Positions 1-5,174 of a stretch of 5,519 bases of DNA are shown here, piece after piece. This stretch comes from an uncultured Ruminococcus sp. (lineage in GTDB: Bacteria > Bacillota > Clostridia > Oscillospirales > Ruminococcaceae): NCBI GenBank assembly GCA_910584195.1, contig CAJTYV010000090.1, forward strand, positions 1 to 5,519, given 5' to 3'. How positions within the stretch are numbered: the first letter of the stretch is position 1; every line of letters begins with the position of its first letter. A program made the translations under genes and the position numbers. The notes beneath the pieces were generated by a model that did not search any database, was not told the DNA's origin, and saw only the letters and a program-made list of their open reading frames with translations.

Positions 1-98
1 TTGGCAATTTGTCAATTTGCTGTAACATCTCAAAATTTAAGCATTTTGCAAGTATATGTAAACTGGTCAAAACATAAGTGTACGCAAATTCAATCCCT

Positions 99-161
99 TT
101 AGCCCTCCTTCTTCTGGCCTGCCTGCGCACTCACCCGGCGCAATTCTTCATTTTCAAGATT
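99..161 (-). pseudogene. possible C-terminal remnant of a lost gene
   Basis: A reading frame of 20 codons ends in TAA at 99-101 and reads LENEELRRVSAQAGQKKEG after an initial Asn. It is charged, helical and Gln/Arg/Glu-rich, like the coiled-coil tails of mobilization or replication proteins on clostridial elements. The frame is closed by TGA at 162-164 just upstream and has no start codon, so at most it is a leftover tail. No family can be assigned from so short a stretch. It may be chance, but its composition differs from the AT-rich operon beside it. Confidence 0.2.
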
Positions 162-175
162 TCAGGCCAATTTCT

Positions 176-331
176 TTATTTAGGGAATCCCAAATAAACC
201 GCAAAAATAACAAATACTATTCCAAGTACGATAAAAATTATAGGCCATCCCTTTTGCTTTCTACGAGAAATTCCAGCAGCAACAAACAATATTCCCAGCA
301 GCATTGACGCAATCATTGCAAAAAATCCCAT
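176..331 (-). CDS. 51-residue two-helix membrane protein, last gene of the sigma/ABC operon
   Basis: This short ORF encodes 51 residues (MGFFAMIASMLLG... to ...VYLGFPK). It has two hydrophobic helices, about residues 3-20 and 29-47, separated by a basic turn SRRKQKGW. By the positive-inside rule this predicts a hairpin with both ends outside and the loop in the cytoplasm. The ATG at 329-331 lies 1 nt after the TAA of the ABC ATPase (333-335). An AAAGGGG ribosome binding site at 340-346 sits 8 nt upstream, inside the end of the ATPase gene. Tight spacing, a good RBS and coherent membrane topology argue for a real gene. I do not recognise the family. It could be an accessory or regulatory subunit of the transporter, or a small immunity-type membrane protein. 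There is no signal-peptide cleavage site or Cys/Gly-rich tail to suggest a secreted peptide. Confidence 0.7.
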   Translation of the reverse strand: MGFFAMIASMLLGILFVAAGISRRKQKGWPIIFIVLGIVFVIFAVYLGFPK

Positions 332-332
332 T

Positions 333-1004
333 TTATTTACCCCTTTCAAGATGGATTACTCTATCATGACGATTCGCTATTTCCAGATCATGAGTTACAG
401 TAATGATGGTAGTGTTAAACTCTTTGTTCATGTTAAAAAGCAAGGTTATAATTCTTTCTCTATTTTCCACATCCAGGGATGCCGTAGGTTCATCAGCCAA
501 AATAATCTGAGGTTTCATGATGATTCCTCTGGCAAATACAGCCCTGGCCTTTTCTCCGCCGGAACATTCAAGTGGTTTCTTTTTTAGTATGGGTCTAATC
601 TCAATCGCGCTAATGACAGTATCGAAATCTTCAACCACCTTAAAACTCTTTTTTTCAGAGTTTGCATAAAGAAACGGCAGTTTGATATTTTCTTCAATCG
701 TCAAAGAGTTAATTAGTGCTGACTCTTGAAGAACAAAACCAATTCTTTGGTTTCTCCATTGCGCTAACTGGCTTGTATTTAACTGTTCTGTCGGCAATCC
801 AAAAAGCGTATATTCACCGCTATAATTTCTATCAAGCAGCCCCATAATATTGAGCAAGGAACTTTTTCCTGCCCCCGATTCGCCCACAATGGCAATTTTT
901 TCACCAGCGGCGACTTCAAGCCTAAAATCATTTAATATTGAAATCTGCGCCTTTTTGCTCTTATAGGTTTTTTCTTTAACGCTTAGATCAATAATCTTCG
1001 TCAT
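333..1004 (-). CDS. ABC transporter ATP-binding protein, LolD/MacB (FtsE-like) type
   Basis: This 223-residue nucleotide-binding subunit hydrolyses ATP on the cytoplasmic face to drive the two FtsX-type permeases encoded just upstream. All motifs are present: Walker A GESGAGKS at 41-48, Q-loop Gln93 (VLQES), signature CSGGE at 147-151 (Cys replaces the usual Leu-Ser start), Walker B IILADEP at 167-173 with catalytic Glu172, D-loop SLD at 176-178, and switch His205 in TVTHD. Length and the VGESGAGKSSLLNIMGLLD style match the MacB/LolD group, including ATPases annotated with bacteriocin-type exporters. The start is placed at 1002-1004, where ATG overlaps the permease TGA as ATGA, with a GGGGG Shine-Dalgarno run at 1012-1016. 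An in-frame ATG 14 codons earlier lies inside the permease gene and would add residues outside the family pattern. The gene looks intact. The substrate cannot be read from the ATPase. Confidence 0.93.
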   Translation of the reverse strand: MTKIIDLSVKEKTYKSKKAQISILNDFRLEVAAGEKIAIVGESGAGKSSLLNIMGLLDRNYSGEYTLFGLPTEQLNTSQLAQWRNQRIGFVLQESALINSLTIEENIKLPFLYANSEKKSFKVVEDFDTVISAIEIRPILKKKPLECSGGEKARAVFARGIIMKPQIILADEPTASLDVENRERIITLLFNMNKEFNTTIITVTHDLEIANRHDRVIHLERGK

Positions 1005-2218
1005 TGCAATACCCCCAAGGAAATTGGAACCTTTTTGATTTTCCACAACATACTTTCGACAACAATTATTCCGATAGCAATATCAGAAACGACAACCAGC
1101 AACAAAGCCAGCCAGTCCATTCCTATCAAACCAAACAATCCGTAAGCTGCAAAGGTAGCGTCTTTCCTTAACCAGCACCCATAACGGTTAAAAGCGGTGA
1201 ATATAGAAATCAGGGCTACATTAACAAAGGAGATCATCCCAAAATAACCATAAAAAATTCTTTTCAACTTTGAGTAACTTAACCCAACCAACAGATTGAT
1301 AGTAAAGTCTTTCAGCATCAAGCGAACACTAACCAATGCGTTCCAAACAGAAAGACAAGTTATGACTATCAGCAGAATAAATGTTGTTATGAATATAATT
1401 TTTAGTGAACAAAAATAGTATTCGCTGAAATAATCGTAGTTTTCCTTTTGGCTAAAGAAATTAAATCTCAAGCCCAAATTGTCTTTGATAACTTCACTCA
1501 AACTCGCTATTTCTTCTTCCGAGGTATCCAGAAGTATAATATCCATAAGGCCATTAAATTGAATGTCCATGCTCGCACGGTCTATAAATTCCTCATTCAC
1601 CGGAAATAGGATTGAGAAATTGTAGTATGTCTTGGAATTGAGGGCATAATAATTGGAATGGTAAGCATTTTGCTTCAACACGCCCTGAACCTTTAGCGTT
1701 AGAGGCCGCCCAAGCACAGATTCTTCCATTTCTATTGTTGCTCCAACAGGATATGTTTTGCTTAACCCTTTTCCTATTAAAACAGGGATCTCCCTGTCTA
1801 ATTGGTAATCAAAGTACAAATCTGTCCCTTGCGAAAGTTCAAATCCATTTAATCTATAATACTGCTCGTTCATATAGCCTAATGATATTTCCATATCATC
1901 ACCGTTGGGAACAGATACAATAAACCCGTCTGTATAAAAAGCATACTTAAAGCTACTGTTCAAATAGTCATATACTGTTTGGGTTCCGTTTTCTTCAATC
2001 ATGCCCATATCAATATGACTATCCGGGTCTAAGTTAGCGATGTAAACCCCTTCCTGATTTACATATTTTGTTTCCTGATACCCTTGAAATGTTGATAAAA
2101 TAGAACGAGCAGCAGTAAAGGTTATGTAATTCGCCATGAGAAGCAACAGAATTATGCCTATACCAAGTATCGCTTTTCTCAAAAATATTTTTGAAACAAT
2201 AAACTTAAAGATTTTCAT
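1001..2218 (-). CDS. FtsX/MacB-like ABC transporter permease with large extracytoplasmic domain
   Basis: This 405-residue integral membrane subunit has the MacB/FtsX layout. TM1 is about residues 14-34, followed by an extracytoplasmic domain of about 40-268. TM2 is about 271-295, TM3 about 327-345 and TM4 about 368-390. The loop after TM2 (VSVRLMLKDFTINLLVGLSYSKLKRIF) matches the FtsX-domain cytoplasmic coupling segment that contacts the ATPase. In the outer domain, IPVLIGKGLSKTYPVGATIE followed by LKVQGVLK resembles the conserved core of MacB_PCD domains. The ATG at 2216-2218 overlaps the end of the upstream short permease by 14 nt. The Shine-Dalgarno (GCGGA) is weak, so translational coupling is likely. 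Its TGA overlaps the ATPase start. In this superfamily such permeases act by mechanotransmission on lipoproteins, peptides or antibiotics. The specific substrate here is unknown. Confidence 0.88.
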   Translation of the reverse strand: MKIFKFIVSKIFLRKAILGIGIILLLLMANYITFTAARSILSTFQGYQETKYVNQEGVYIANLDPDSHIDMGMIEENGTQTVYDYLNSSFKYAFYTDGFIVSVPNGDDMEISLGYMNEQYYRLNGFELSQGTDLYFDYQLDREIPVLIGKGLSKTYPVGATIEMEESVLGRPLTLKVQGVLKQNAYHSNYYALNSKTYYNFSILFPVNEEFIDRASMDIQFNGLMDIILLDTSEEEIASLSEVIKDNLGLRFNFFSQKENYDYFSEYYFCSLKIIFITTFILLIVITCLSVWNALVSVRLMLKDFTINLLVGLSYSKLKRIFYGYFGMISFVNVALISIFTAFNRYGCWLRKDATFAAYGLFGLIGMDWLALLLVVVSDIAIGIIVVESMLWKIKKVPISLGVLQ

Positions 2219-2651
2219 ATTTCCGCACCCGCCTTGCGCTAATTAGTATGTATATGACAAAAATAAGGACTAAATAAAAATTGTTGGCTAAATTGAACCC
2301 AAAATGAAAATTTACAAAAGCCGATAAAAGATAAGCGGAAATCAATACCGTGATACAGTCCAGCATATATCTAATTGTGATTTTAGACACAGTACCACCC
2401 ACAAGTATTCTGCAAAATATTTCTGCCTTTTTTTTCTCCAGCATTTGATAATGGAAAACTATCACAATGAACGTAAACAGCAAAACAATCAGGGGCTGGT
2501 AATCAATGAAATTTTTCAAAAAAGCCCTTAGAATATAAGCATCCAAATCCAAAGTCTTTGCATAATCCAAAAGCAAATTTAGAGAAAAGCAGAAAATATA
2601 TGCAATACTTAGTTCCAACATATCCGGCAGTCTAAACAGAGATTTTTTCAT
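2205..2651 (-). CDS. short four-helix FtsX-type permease partner
   Basis: This 148-residue hydrophobic protein has four predicted helices: about 12-30, 52-70, 94-112 and 122-142. Between helices 2 and 3 the segment MLEKKKAEIFCRILVGGTVS followed by KITIRYMLD looks like the FtsX coupling loop (basic stretch, Gly-Gly, then aliphatic helix). It therefore looks like an FtsX fold reduced to its membrane core, with only about 20 residues outside between helices 1 and 2 where MacB-type subunits carry over 200. The ATG at 2649-2651 is 2 nt after the anti-sigma stop, with a GAGGGG ribosome binding site at 2658-2663, 6 nt upstream. It most likely forms a heterodimer with the 405-residue permease encoded next, sharing the single ATPase. 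The FtsX assignment rests on pattern and context; an unrelated four-helix accessory protein is the alternative. Confidence 0.7.
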   Translation of the reverse strand: MKKSLFRLPDMLELSIAYIFCFSLNLLLDYAKTLDLDAYILRAFLKNFIDYQPLIVLLFTFIVIVFHYQMLEKKKAEIFCRILVGGTVSKITIRYMLDCITVLISAYLLSAFVNFHFGFNLANNFYLVLIFVIYILISARRVRKYENL

Positions 2652-2653
2652 GT

Positions 2654-3565
2654 CTATCCCCTCAAAGTATTCAGCTTTGCTTTATAAAGAGATTTTCCCG
2701 TCAGCATTGCAAAATAAAGCAGCGCAGCAACCAGGATAATAATACAAAAATCCCGTTGTGATGAATAAGTCGTAAAGCTAAATCCTTTTGTGCAAAGCTG
2801 CGCTGCCATATAGGAAATTGGGAATGGTATAGCCCTGTCAATCCACACAATGATTGCTCGCTTATTTCTTAGCAGCACTCGTAGAATTATAAATATAACA
2901 AGAGCAAGGGAAGCTATTAAAAAATACGGCATTAGGATTAGCCTTGGCAAAGTTATGCCGTTTTCTTCCGTATTTTCATTTGGCCCATAAATGAGTACAT
3001 CCTGGGAGCCATCGTTTTGAGCATAGAAAATCTGAATTTCAGTTTCACGGTCAAAAGGTATAACCATATTTTGTTTTCCTCGATTAGACGAATATACGTC
3101 CCAAGTTGTAGTCCAGGCATTTATGCGATAAATTTCTGTTTCTGCTTCATCGTCAAACACTTCATTACAGCTATAACCTGTCACCTTGCTATCAAAGGTT
3201 ATGATAACGCCCCCATCAGGGCTATCAATAACTTTGAGCAGGTTATCGGAAAAGGGGAAAAATTTAGGTGATGTTAAAACCCCAAAAATAATCGTCACTA
3301 TGGCACAAACCAAAATCGCTGTGAAACAAATGGTCTGTAGGCGTTTGACAAATAAGTCCCTCTTTACTCTTTTTAACGGCATAATATCGGTATCATCGTC
3401 AGCATCAGGGATAAAATTCGTAGCTTTTCGCATACGCTCAAACTCTGCACGGCACTCCACGCAACGCTCAAGATGTTCGCTAACAAATTCGCATGTATCC
3501 ACACTTACCATATCTTCTACATATAGCGGAAGTATATCTTTGATTAAATTACATTTATCACCCAT
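2654..3565 (-). CDS. membrane-bound zinc-finger (zf-HC2) anti-sigma factor with extracytoplasmic domain
   Basis: This 303-residue protein should hold the ECF sigma factor encoded just upstream at the membrane. The cytoplasmic N-terminus has the ZAS zinc-binding motif HLERCVEC (His31, Cys35, Cys38), with Cys5 or Cys25 as possible further ligands, embedded in CNLIKDILPLYVEDMVS, typical of clostridial zf-HC2 anti-sigma factors. TM1 is about residues 75-98. A predicted outer domain follows at about 101-204, rich in beta-type sequence, with one Cys. A further hydrophobic block comes after it: about 206-230, a weaker one near 245-258, and about 272-290. Simple ZAS proteins usually have one helix, so this is larger than most. 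The start is placed at ATG 3563-3565, 6 nt after a GGAGG site (3572-3576). It overlaps the sigma stop by 8 nt, a classic coupled pair. An earlier in-frame ATG at 3617-3619 would add 18 residues buried in the sigma gene. Confidence 0.87.
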   Translation of the reverse strand: MGDKCNLIKDILPLYVEDMVSVDTCEFVSEHLERCVECRAEFERMRKATNFIPDADDDTDIMPLKRVKRDLFVKRLQTICFTAILVCAIVTIIFGVLTSPKFFPFSDNLLKVIDSPDGGVIITFDSKVTGYSCNEVFDDEAETEIYRINAWTTTWDVYSSNRGKQNMVIPFDRETEIQIFYAQNDGSQDVLIYGPNENTEENGITLPRLILMPYFLIASLALVIFIILRVLLRNKRAIIVWIDRAIPFPISYMAAQLCTKGFSFTTYSSQRDFCIIILVAALLYFAMLTGKSLYKAKLNTLRG

Positions 3566-4058
3566 TATCGGCCTCCATTTGTTCCAATATTTTATTTTTT
3601 GCCCGGTGATAAGTGACACAGGCCCAGTTATCTGTTTTTTGAAAAATTTTTGCGATTTGTTTGAAGCTCAATTCTCCAAAAACCCGCAGCATAAAAACTT
3701 CCTTATACGGTTCGTCTAAATTGTGCAGCAAGAGATGTATTTGCATAGCATCACTTCGGTTTAATATTTGTTCCTCAATAGTGTCTATGCTATCTGCAAA
3801 TTCAATATCAGTAATATCTACAAACCTCTGTTGCCTTTTCAAGTGAGAAAAGTAACAGTTCTTTGCAATTTGACAAAGCCAAACACGAATGTCTGTGTCA
3901 CCACGAAAAGTATCTATTGAGCGCATTGCTTTGAAAAATGTTTCGCTTGTTATCTCCTCTGCAATGCTTTCGTCTTTTGATAGCTTTTTGAGAAAAAGAA
4001 ATACATCATTAAAGTATCTCATATAAATTTTCTCAAATTCTTCTCCAAAGCCTGCCAC
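3558..4058 (-). CDS. ECF-family RNA polymerase sigma factor
   Basis: This 166-residue group IV (ECF) sigma factor directs RNA polymerase to stress-type promoters. Sigma region 2 spans about residues 10-75 (FEKIYMRYFNDVFLFLKKL, then AEEITSETFFKAMRSIDTFR and WLCQIAKNCYFSHLKRQ). Sigma region 4 spans about 106-160 and includes LDEPYKEVFMLRVFGELSFK, QIAKIFQKTDNWACVTYHRA. No region 1 or 3 is present and no fused extra domain, as usual for the class. The start is a GTG at 4056-4058, supported by AGGAGGTGA at 4063-4071 with 7 nt between AGGAGG and the GTG. Its end overlaps the start of the anti-sigma gene. It probably transcribes its own operon, including the downstream ABC transporter. Confidence 0.93.
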   Translation of the reverse strand: MAGFGEEFEKIYMRYFNDVFLFLKKLSKDESIAEEITSETFFKAMRSIDTFRGDTDIRVWLCQIAKNCYFSHLKRQQRFVDITDIEFADSIDTIEEQILNRSDAMQIHLLLHNLDEPYKEVFMLRVFGELSFKQIAKIFQKTDNWACVTYHRAKNKILEQMEADNG

Positions 4059-4062
4059 TTTC

Positions 4063-4071
4063 TCACCTCCT
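4063..4071 (-). promoter_or_regulatory. strong ribosome binding site for the sigma gene
   Basis: AGGAGGTGA on the minus strand is nearly a full complement of the 16S 3' end, 7 nt (counted from AGGAGG) before the GTG at 4056-4058. It decides the start, because no better placed ATG exists nearby. The strong site may compensate for the GTG start. Confidence 0.8.
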
Positions 4072-4073
4072 CA

Positions 4074-4108
4074 CCTATAAGACTTCGCATTTCAAAAAAT
4101 CTTACAAG
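4074..4108 (-). promoter_or_regulatory. candidate ECF-type autoregulatory promoter upstream of the sigma gene
   Basis: On the minus strand CTTGTAAGATTTTTT (ending near 4094) is followed, after a further TGAAAT, by GCGAAGTCTTATAG close to the ribosome binding site. The TTGTAA element is at 4102-4107 and the CGAAGTC element at 4081-4087, with 14 nt between them. Firmicute ECF promoters often combine a TGTAAC-like -35 and T-tract with a CGTC-like -10, and this resembles that pattern imperfectly. Transcription would start around 4072-4078, giving almost no leader before the AGGAGG site. No good sigma-A pair with 16-18 nt spacing is visible here. The motif match is from memory of the class. Confidence 0.4.
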
Positions 4109-4119
4109 TTTTTTGAAAT
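4089..4119. repeat. 11-bp perfect A/T inverted repeat overlapping the promoter region
   Basis: ATTTCAAAAAA at 4089-4099 and TTTTTTGAAAT at 4109-4119 are exact reverse complements around a 9-nt spacer. The spacer itself holds CTT and AAG, which could extend the pairing past a one-base bulge. It lies immediately upstream of the sigma gene, overlaps the last codons and stop of the decayed HTH gene, and covers the candidate -35 region. It could be an operator for a dimeric regulator. A weak bidirectional terminator hairpin made of A-T pairs is the alternative. Confidence 0.6.
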
Positions 4120-4295
4120 TTTTTCATTTTTTGTGCATCATCTGGCTTAACAGCATCTTGCGGGATAAGCCACACGCAATTTATATCCAAAGCTCCCTCA
4201 ATACGGTTTTTCTTGCCAAGCCATTGTACCCACATATTCGATACTTCCCATTTTCCAGCAGTGATGTCAAGGAACACGACGCCACATTCCCGCAC
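4092..4295 (-). pseudogene. fragment of a small HTH DNA-binding protein (excisionase/MerR-like fold)
   Basis: The frame ends in TGA at 4092-4094 and reads DITAGKWEVSNMWVQWLGKK, then NRIEGALDINCVWLIPQDAV and KPDDAQKMKKF. This matches the pattern of short clostridial HTH proteins of the form ITAREAAEKWGVS-RRVQ-L-GRIPGA-k-g-WLIP-DA-KP-D-R, found near Fic proteins and on mobile elements. Relative to that pattern about four residues are missing between ITA and KWEVS, inside the first helix, and the recognition region is degenerate (NMWVQWLGK). Residues before DITAG do not fit the family, so a 5' breakpoint lies near 4265. It is most likely nonfunctional. The ATG at 4293-4295 has no clear ribosome binding site. 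Confidence 0.55.
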
Positions 4296-4298
4296 ATA

Positions 4299-4544
4299 TC
4301 ATTCACTATCGGGTCTCTCGGCAAGCAGGATGCGGTATCTCTGCCAGAAATAGATCAAGGCGGCCTCCCCCGCAAAAATACATAATGCTATCATTGGAAT
4401 CTTCCAAAGTAAATCCGGCTTTTCATCAAACAGCACAAAGGCATCCGTATCTATTCTTACAATCAGCAGCCCATTCACCGCTCCTGCAATCATGCTCCCA
4501 ACAAAATTTAGAATGAAAAGCAAAATGACATCCTGCAAGGCCAT
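4299..4544 (-). pseudogene. unidentified two-helix membrane protein fragment
   Basis: This 81-codon frame has two hydrophobic helices, about residues 6-29 and 50-67. A loop of about 20 residues (RIDTDAFVLFDEKPDLLWK) joins them, and the end is polar (QRYRILLAERPDSE, then TGA). Its ATG at 4542-4544 falls at the broken end of the LytTR response-regulator remnant, with a stop codon directly before it in frame and no good ribosome binding site. The two-helix plus short-loop layout would fit the N-terminus of a sensor kinase partner of that regulator, but no HAMP, DHp or GHKL motif is present to confirm this. G+C content matches the neighbouring remnants rather than the sigma operon. A small intact membrane protein cannot be excluded. 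Confidence 0.4.
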
Positions 4545-4888
4545 TCAGCTTATCCCCGTTCGCCATCCTTACCTCCGTCCTGTCATACCCTTCCATGTGG
4601 AAAAGGTTGATAAGGTATCCCCGGTGGATGCAGTAAAACTGCCCTACCAGTTCCTCCGCCAAATCCCCGTTCTTCGCATAGTATTCCATATTCCCGTCTT
4701 TCAGGTACAGGATGAACAAGTTTTTTCTTCCGCTGCTCCGCCTCCGATACGATCTGCCCCGCCGCCCGTCCGAACACCTCTGCAAATTTCTGTTCGTCCA
4801 CGGGCTTTACCAGATACTGGAACGCCCCTACGTCAAATGCGTCATACACATATTTTTCATACCCTGTTACAAAAATGATAATGGGCTG
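4545..4888 (-). pseudogene. decayed LytTR-family response regulator
   Basis: The upstream half, from about 4888, reads PIIIFVTGYEKYVYDAFDVG then AFQYLVKPVDEQKFAEVFGR, the C-terminal third of a CheY-like receiver domain with conserved Thr (VTG) and Lys (VKP). It ends with EAEQRKKK near 4722. A different frame then continues with KNLFILYLKDGNMEYYAKNG, DLAEELVGQFYCIHRGYLIN and LFHMEGYDRTEVRMANGD, a LytTR DNA-binding domain. The switch occurs at a six-base homopolymer at 4721-4726. About 25-30 residues normally found between the linker and LKDGN are absent, so there is an internal deletion as well as a frameshift. The phospho-acceptor part of the receiver domain and the last 20-30 residues of LytTR are also missing. 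Such regulators normally control peptide, bacteriocin or quorum-sensing genes. This copy cannot work. Confidence 0.8.
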
Positions 4889-5174
4889 TTTCTGCCACCT
4901 CCAGTCTTCAACTAACTTATCGGAAAAATAGGGGCGATTTCTAACGTCTACTTCGTGAACGGTTAATCTGGCTACATTAATCGCAGATTTCTTGTTTTTG
5001 AAAGGCCAAATCAGCCCTAAAGTTTTTCGCCTTTCGTCTGATATGGGTGAAACGCAAACCGCCGTGTAAGCATATTACCTCTGATTCCCCCGTTTTCTAA
5101 GTCGTTTTCTGAATAGGAAAAAGGGCCTATGAGCCCTTTCCCCATTTCTCCTTAGTTCAGTTTTAATAATGTTT
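4889..5174. other. 286-base stretch without a convincing gene
   Basis: This interval separates the broken response regulator from the AraC-family gene. On the minus strand one frame stays open from a stop at 5075-5077 through to the receiver-domain remnant (YAYTAVCVSPISDERRKTLG... into ...VEDWRWQKQPIII), but the upstream part resembles no family I know. A mini-ORF of 18 codons (5017-5073, MLTRRFAFHPYQTKGEKL) follows a weak AGAGG. The only structured element is the terminator at 5118-5139. Confidence 0.5.
5118..5139 (-). terminator. rho-independent terminator of the AraC-family gene
   Basis: On the minus strand AAAGGGC-TCATAG-GCCCTTT forms a perfect 7-bp stem with a 6-nt loop (arms 5133-5139 and 5120-5126), running into a TTTTT tract at 5118-5122. 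It lies about 35 nt after the AraC-family stop codon. This is the best terminator in the window and should isolate the AraC gene from the remnants and operon downstream. Confidence 0.75.

Noticed and set aside
351..587. Plus-strand open frame of 78 codons
   Set aside because: It lies opposite the Walker B and signature region of a clear ABC ATPase, has no ribosome binding site and resembles no family.
3186..3719. Plus-strand open frame of 177 codons
   Set aside because: It lies antisense to the well-supported sigma/anti-sigma pair; the product is Ser/Thr/Ile-rich low-complexity translation without motifs, typical of a shadow frame.
4089..4119. The A/T palindrome as a strong terminator for the decayed HTH gene
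   Set aside because: The stem is almost entirely A-T pairs and lies inside the last codons, with no separate T tract on the minus strand after it; a regulatory role or coincidence fits better.
4492..4878. Plus-strand open frame of 128 codons, and nearby plus-strand frames at 4113-4385 and 4712-4915
   Set aside because: They are antisense to the LytTR regulator and HTH remnants, whose family motifs are clear on the minus strand; the plus-strand products are Pro/Ser-rich with no recognisable domain.
5017..5073. 18-codon mini-ORF that might be a leader peptide
   Set aside because: The AGAGG site is weak and only 4 nt from the ATG; no attenuator or regulated gene follows, and downstream lies a broken gene.
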